A DNA stretch of 10,611 nt from Deltaproteobacteria bacterium. Lineage in GTDB: Bacteria; Desulfobacterota_C; Deferrisomatia; Deferrisomatales; JACRMM01. Position numbers and translations under genes: made by a program. The notes below the pieces were generated by a model. The model was not told the origin of the DNA. It ran no database searches and was given only the letters and a program-made list of their open reading frames with translations. The DNA is taken from NCBI GenBank assembly GCA_016218905.1, contig JACRCS010000538.1:1-10611 (forward strand), in the 5' to 3' direction. Shown here in pieces: positions 7,758 to 10,611 of this stretch (its first letter is position 1; the number at the start of each line of letters is the position of its first letter).

Positions 7758-8083
7758 ATAGAACCTTGCCTTCGCGCAGCGCACGGCCCACCACGTGATT
7801 CCGGCTCGAGGCCCAACGCTCCACTTCCTCCGCGCTGTAGACCAGGATGTCTTGCGGAACCGGAAACTCGGCGAGCAGGCGCGAGAGGGCGGGCCATTTC
7901 GCGGCGCCGACTGCGACCCGGCCCAAAAGGCTCGTCTTCGATGACGAGTAGATCCACGTCCGATTCCGCGCCGGCCTCGCCTCTGGCATGGGAACCAAAG
8001 AGGACGACCTTCCGGGCGTCGGCAGCCTCGGCCAGAACTCTCGCCATCTCGTGGACAATCTCATCAATTGCTTCGGCCCTCAT
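7744..8083 (-). pseudogene. MNT-domain nucleotidyltransferase (MntA-like antitoxin), one-base frameshift
   Basis: The gene starts at ATG 8083 with GGGAGTAGGTC just upstream. The N-terminal half carries the nucleotidyltransferase motif GSHARGEAGAESDVD, an exact GSx10DxD box, followed by LLVIEDEPFGPGRSRRREMAR. After that the frame becomes unrelated, while the adjacent frame continues with the expected C-terminus (LAEFPVPQDILVYSAEEVER, then NHVVGRALREGKVLYERA) to a TGA at 7744. One surplus base near 7885-7893, in the run GAGGGCGGG on the plus strand, explains the break. With it removed, the protein would be about 112 residues, the normal MntA size. In known pairs MntA AMPylates and silences HepT. 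The damage is minimal, so a recent mutation or a sequencing error is possible. Confidence 0.75.
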
Positions 8084-8160
8084 CGCGACCTACTCCCTGC
8101 GAGCCGCACAAACATAGAAGACCAGTGTCAGCTACCGCCGCGGGGTCCGTCAAGGTCCTG
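8084..8160 (-). promoter_or_regulatory. Conserved upstream region of the first MNT locus (candidate promoter/operator)
   Basis: This block aligns with the region upstream of the second MNT gene (8774-8851). Shared pieces include a 14-base identity AGACCAGTGTCAGC (8119-8132), ACCGCCG and TCCGTCAAG (plus-strand reading). On the minus strand these give TTGACG (8148-8153), a good -35, and TGACACTGGTCT about 17 bases on, whose first bases (8125-8130) sit in the -10 position but match TATAAT poorly. The conserved TGACACTGGTCT may instead be a binding site for autoregulation. Confidence 0.45.
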
Positions 8161-8211
8161 GGCCGCTCCGAAGCCGTCAAGGAATCACAGGGCCGAGCCC
8201 GCTCTCATTGG

Positions 8212-8304
8212 CGAGCACGCATGCTCCCGTCCTCTGCGGCAGCGCCTCTTCGCCGGGGTGGAGCCATCGAGAAGGCACGAAGAAGCAAGAATGTCCCGTC
8301 TCCG
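8212..8304 (+). repeat. Dispersed repeat, copy 3 (longer unit)
   Basis: The unit begins CGAGCACGCATGCTCC, passes through AGCGCCTCTTCGCCGGGG and reaches the core TCGAGAAGGCACGAAGAAGC plus AAGAATGTCCCG (8267-8298). It lies in near-tandem with copy 4 (8313-8440), with which it shares the same order of blocks. It is about 130 bases upstream of the first MNT gene. Confidence 0.65.
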
Positions 8305-8312
8305 GGCTGCCC

Positions 8313-8440
8313 GTGAGCAGCCGCACGCTCCTCGCCTCCGGAAGCGCCTCTCGCCGGGTGCGGTTATTCGAAAGGCACGAGGAGCAGGAACGTCCCGCCG
8401 TCCGCTCCCGAACCGCTATTCGCCTGTCCCCCAAGCCCCT
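8313..8440 (+). repeat. Dispersed repeat, copy 4 (most complete copy)
   Basis: Blocks in order: GTGAGCAGCCGCACGCTCC (8313-8331), GGAAGCGCCTCTCGCCGGG, core TTCGAAAGGCACGAGGAGC with AGGAACGTCCCG (8367-8397), and the right-flank block (8391-8440) shared with 6522-6571. It joins the left block of copies 3 and 5 to the right block seen at 6521, so it best represents the full element of about 130 bases. On the minus strand it supplies the last codons of the HicB-like gene. Confidence 0.7.
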
Positions 8441-8585
8441 TAACGAGAAAGAGGTAGACGGCCTCGTCCAGGGCATCCCGCGCCTGCTCGGGGGTCCGGC
8501 CGGAGCTCACGACGTCGACGGCCATGGCGTGCGCCACGTACTCCTCGCCCTCCTTCCAGATCTGGACCGTGTAGTCGATCGTCAT
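8364..8585 (-). CDS. HicB-like antitoxin with replaced C-terminus
   Basis: The frame encodes 73 residues from ATG 8585, with AGAGG six bases upstream and an ATGA overlap with the end of the preceding MNT remnant. Residues 1-47 match the HicB/UPF0150 fold: MTIDYTVQIWKEGEEYVAHA, then SSGRTPEQARDALDEAVYLF. The partially RNase-H-like HicB domain normally continues with a short helix and sometimes a DNA-binding tail. Here, from about residue 49, the sequence (GLGGQANSGSGADGG...TFLLLVPFE) is encoded by the dispersed repeat at 8364-8440, so the native 3' end has been lost or overwritten. No HicA toxin gene is visible on either side. It could still fold as an orphan antitoxin-like domain, or it may be a relic. 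Confidence 0.65.
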   Translation of the reverse strand: MTIDYTVQIWKEGEEYVAHAMAVDVVSSGRTPEQARDALDEAVYLFLVKGLGGQANSGSGADGGTFLLLVPFE

Positions 8586-8773
8586 CTCTGGCCTCTTCGC
8601 ACGGGGAGGTCGGGCCGACGAGTGGAGCTTCGAAGAGCTTCCATGACGAGAAGATCACATATCCGATTCGGCGTCGGCCTGGGCTCGGAAGTGGACGACC
8701 TTCGAGCATTGACGCCCTCGACCACGACCCCCGCCATCTCGCGGGCGATGCCGTCGAGAGCTCGGGCTGTCAT
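8582..8773 (-). pseudogene. Second MNT nucleotidyltransferase copy, decayed
   Basis: From ATG 8773 the frame reads MTARALDGIAREMAGVVVEG, aligned residue by residue with the first MNT gene's MRAEAIDEIVHEMARVLAEA. At DNA level similarity continues through GGTCGTCC and CTCGTCAT.GAAG, but small deletions have removed the phenylalanine-glycine-serine of the catalytic box and one of the two metal-binding aspartates (RICDLLVME in place of SDVDLLVIE). The C-terminal half is gone and the frame ends in the TGA that overlaps the HicB-like start. The GGGGAGCAGGTC site before the ATG matches that of the first copy. This is a paralogue that has lost catalytic capacity. Confidence 0.7.
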
Positions 8774-8851
8774 CGGACCTGCTCCCCGTCCGACCAACGA
8801 AGCTACGAGACCAGTGTCAGCCCACCGCCGCTGTATCCGTCAAGCTCCCGG
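8774..8851 (-). promoter_or_regulatory. Conserved upstream region of the second MNT locus (candidate promoter/operator)
   Basis: This is the counterpart of 8084-8160. It carries the same 14-base AGACCAGTGTCAGC (8808-8821), ACCGCCG (8824-8830) and TCCGTCAAG (8836-8844). On the minus strand, TTGACG (8838-8843) is 18 bases from TGACAC (8814-8819). The region stays conserved while the gene it precedes has decayed, which may simply reflect shared origin by duplication. Confidence 0.45.
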
Positions 8852-8858
8852 CGCCCCG

Positions 8859-8947
8859 TGAGCAGCCGCACGCTTCCAGCTTACGGTAGGGCCTTTATGC
8901 GGGTGCAGTCCTCCGAAAAGGCACGAAAAGCAGGAACGTCCCGCCCG
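8859..8947 (+). repeat. Dispersed repeat, copy 5
   Basis: It begins GTGAGCAGCCGCACGCTTCC, nearly identical to the start of copy 4, and contains the core TCCGAAAAGGCACGAAAAGC with AGGAACGTCCCG (8912-8943), the copy I take as closest to consensus. The middle part has diverged. It lies just upstream of the second MNT regulatory block, as copy 3 does for the first. Confidence 0.65.
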
Positions 8948-9568
8948 GCCTCCCCCATGAGCACGGCTTGACGAGAACGCTCCGGTCGGCGTAAGTACCT
9001 CTTCGGACATCCTTCAAGGAGGGCATATGGGGTTTGAGTTCCTCCTTCTGCCCGGATGAGACGAGGCTGCCAGTGCGGACTACCCCGCGCCAGGGAGCCT
9101 CGTTCGTTTTTGGCCAGACCGTGACACCGTGGACGGGAAGCCCAAGCAGGGCTAGGTCGGCCTGATGCCCCCCGGGACCCGGGGTGGGGTTCTCTCGAGG
9201 TGCCTTGGTGAGCGAACCCGCGACGTTTCAGTGGTACGCGAACATCAGTGAATCGAAGCGCGCAGCTTCCCGCTGCGCTTTCGCATCCGTCCATCTGTGC
9301 CCCCGGTTCTATCAGAGCATGGCACTGCTCGGAAGCGCAGGCAGTACGCCTCTCGACCCCAAGACTGACCGGCGGTGCTTTCGGAAGTGGCGGCGTTCCC
9401 CCCTCTGGGCCTGCAACGTCTGAGCAGGCTACGTCCATCTCCGGCCCGCCGGAAAGACCGACAGTGTACGCGCGGTTCTGCCCTGAAGTGCTCTACGAGC
9501 GTTTTCAGCTATTTTGCAGTGAGTCTGATCCGGTATGCAGATGAGACGGATGTTGCCGTTGCTCATAG
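8948..9568. other. About 620 bases without a recognisable gene
   Basis: No frame on either strand shows a family I recognise together with a credible start and ribosome site. The minus strand has one frame open from about 9230 to a TAA at 8895, but its only ATG lies far inside it and its last codons come from repeat copy 5. A perfect 7-bp hairpin (GCGCAGC/GCTGCGC, loop TTCCC) lies at 9260-9278. Base composition turns more AT-rich from about 9430, towards the next gene. It may hold decayed coding sequence or an uncharacterised mobile remnant. Confidence 0.5.
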
Positions 9569-10159
9569 GCAACTCGAGAAAGGGCGAGTTTCACTCCTCT
9601 CTCGTCAGTCTTCACCGCTACGAGCAGGTCGCCTCATCCAGATTCTCCGTCTCCCACGCGCGCGAGCCGAAGAGATTTCACGCCAGCTGATTCACTTCCT
9701 CCGGAGCGACCACGTTATGTTCGCCCGTCCACGGCCCCGAACGGAAGTCCTTGGCCGCAAAATTCCGGCTACGTAAGGGGCTATAAGAAACGGCTTGCTG
9801 ACGGCTTGTCTAATGTAACAGTTGACAACTCTGCAAACGACACAGATGTTTTCGTCAAGATTTTTAGTTTAGATTCGGGTCGCCGACGTGCTGTTAGGTA
9901 TTTGTTTATTAAGGCCGGAGACAAATTCACTGCCGGAAGTATTCGTTCTGGCAACTACGACGTCAGATACCAGGTGTTGGACACCGGGCAACGTTTCCGG
10001 TCAGAAGCGTCCGAGCTTAAAGAGGTTGAGCTCGCCGATTCCGTACGGTACAGCAACATAAGCATGACGCTCTACAAGGTGCCCAACGGAAACATGCAGA
10101 CCTATCCCTTAGATGAAGCTGAATTCGAGGGTGAGGCTGAAGGTCTGCCGGGCAACTAG
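9569..10159 (+). pseudogene. C-terminal domain of a hypothetical proline-linker protein; 5' end missing
   Basis: The open frame runs from just after a TAG (9566-9568) to a TAG at 10157-10159. It first encodes a proline/serine-rich linker (SPHPDSPSPTRAS, then RPSTAPNGSPWPQNSGYVRG at about 9719-9781). A compact domain follows: GLSNVTVDNSANDTDVFVKI, RRAVRYLFIKAGDKFTAGSI, SGNYDVRYQVLDTGQRF, and a C-terminal SNISMTLYKVPNGNMQTYPL. I recall this module as the C-terminal domain of various uncharacterised bacterial proteins, behind different N-terminal parts; its function is unknown to me. No ATG, GTG or TTG occurs in frame before TTG 9806, yet the linker upstream already looks like real protein. The gene therefore appears cut at its 5' end, although a short protein from TTG 9806 (117 residues) is conceivable. 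Codon use is clearly less GC-rich than in the patatin or exporter genes, suggesting separate origin. Confidence 0.6.
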
Positions 10160-10243
10160 GCAGCTTCACCTTCTATGGCAGCGCTACGATTCATCGTTTT
10201 GTGACTACTCCGCGGCAGAGTTATTCCCGAGAGAGGGATATAG

Positions 10244-10489
10244 TTGGATCTGTTGATTGCGGTGTACGTTGCAGTTTGGATTGTGGAATTTGGGCTTTTC
10301 GGGATGCAGCGGGCTAGCCTCTTAATCTCGAGGAGTGCCGGGATCGAATGGAGGGGCGGCGGCGAGTTGCTCCTACCACCTTGGTTTCCGCTGACATGGG
10401 GCGCAATAGCCTCGAAGTGGATTCTCCTGCTGGCCATGGCCATAAAAGGACGGTGGGGACTTGCGATCGTTTTATACACGACGTCGTAA
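10244..10489 (+). CDS. Small hypothetical membrane protein
   Basis: The frame gives 81 residues starting at TTG 10244, with GAGAGAGG about seven bases upstream. Two hydrophobic stretches are evident: LLIAVYVAVWIVEFGLFGM near the N-terminus, and a second from about residue 46 to the end (PWFPLTWGAIASKWILLLAM, then GLAIVLYTTS). A short polar loop containing RSAGIEWRGGGE joins them. No family is recognised. The frame ends abruptly within the second hydrophobic region, so the protein may be a truncated form of a longer membrane protein. It shares the lower-GC codon use of the preceding gene and follows it by about 85 bases on the same strand, so the two may have arrived together. Confidence 0.5.
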   Translation: MDLLIAVYVAVWIVEFGLFGMQRASLLISRSAGIEWRGGGELLLPPWFPLTWGAIASKWILLLAMAIKGRWGLAIVLYTTS

Positions 10490-10511
10490 ATAGTTGCGCG
10501 TACCGGGTTGC

Positions 10512-10591
10512 CGTAGGGTGGGCGGTTCTCGCGCAGCGAGGTTCGCCCACGCGTGGGGCAACCCGCCTGCGGCGGAACGCCCCACCCTACG
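10512..10591. repeat. 80-bp clover-like inverted-repeat element (GTAGGGTGGG family)
   Basis: The ends CGTAGGGTGGG (10512-10522) and CCCACCCTACG (10581-10591) are perfect inverted repeats. Inside lie two hairpins. In the first, GTGGGCG (10518-10524) pairs with CGCCCAC (10544-10550), with an inner stem CTCGC-GCA-GCGAG. In the second, GTGGGGC (10553-10559) pairs with GCCCCAC (10579-10585), with an inner stem CCGCC-TGC-GGCGG. The whole can fold as a three-way junction closed by CGTAGG/CCTACG. Intergenic elements starting GTAGGGTGGG and ending CCCACCCTAC are common in diverse bacteria and behave as non-autonomous, MITE- or REP-like repeats. It carries no gene. Confidence 0.7.
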
Positions 10592-10611
10592 CTCAGGGGC
10601 AGATGCGCAAA

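Noticed and set aside
8212..8440. Near-tandem repeats considered as a CRISPR array
   Set aside because: Only two adjacent units, diverged and about 100 bases long, with no regular spacers and no cas genes.
8881..9438. A 185-residue minus-strand frame
   Set aside because: No recognisable domain, no ribosome site, and its 3' part is repeat copy 5. A different frame on the same strand is about as plausible.
9375..9776. Plus-strand frame containing IRYADE, considered as a group II intron reverse-transcriptase trace
   Set aside because: The RT motif YADD is not complete, no other RT segment is present, and the overlapping frame with the proline linker and WPQNSGYVRG is the better coding candidate.

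Overview
The window is a GC-rich bacterial segment with strong G/C bias at third codon positions in its main genes. It mixes a few intact genes with many gene fragments and short repeats. No rRNA, tRNA, CRISPR array or complete transposase is visible. The gene content (hybrid-kinase receiver domain, very large patatin-like protein, fused TRAP permease, DUF1579, HEPN/MNT and HicB modules) fits a soil or sediment lineage such as Acidobacteriota, Myxococcota/Desulfobacterota or Gemmatimonadota. The sequence alone does not decide between these, and the lineage is an inference.

Layout. 1-574: the 3' end of a response-regulator receiver domain (+), an antisense tail of a universal-stress protein (-) and a hairpin terminator. 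575-4402: one large intact gene (+) for a patatin-like phospholipase with a multi-pass membrane C-terminus. 4501-5340: a TauE/SafE (YfcA-like) anion exporter (-), followed in the same frame by a short peptide that looks like the C-terminal end of GyrB. 5534-6376: the 3' part of a TRAP fused permease (+) whose 5' half is missing. 6377-6759: repeats and a possible promoter for a DUF1579 gene (6760-7314, +).

7431-8851 is the most unusual stretch. Two minus-strand toxin-antitoxin-type loci lie about 690 bp apart. Both begin with a related MNT nucleotidyltransferase and share a conserved upstream region. The first MNT has a one-base frameshift and is followed by a truncated HEPN (HepT-like) gene. 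The second MNT has lost its catalytic motif and is followed by a HicB-like gene whose 3' end runs into a dispersed repeat. That repeat (core near TCCGAAAAGGCACGAAAAGC) occurs in at least five copies between 6.4 and 8.95 kb and sits upstream of both loci.

From about 9430 base composition becomes more AT-rich. This part holds a start-less C-terminal domain of a secreted or surface-type hypothetical protein (9569-10159), a small two-helix membrane protein (10244-10489) and an 80-bp clover-like inverted-repeat element (10512-10591). Overall it is an accessory, rearranged region: complete genes are interleaved with tails of genes cut at their 5' ends. No functional multi-gene pathway is evident. 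The strongest candidate for something undescribed is the pairing of the dispersed repeat with the duplicated MNT loci.
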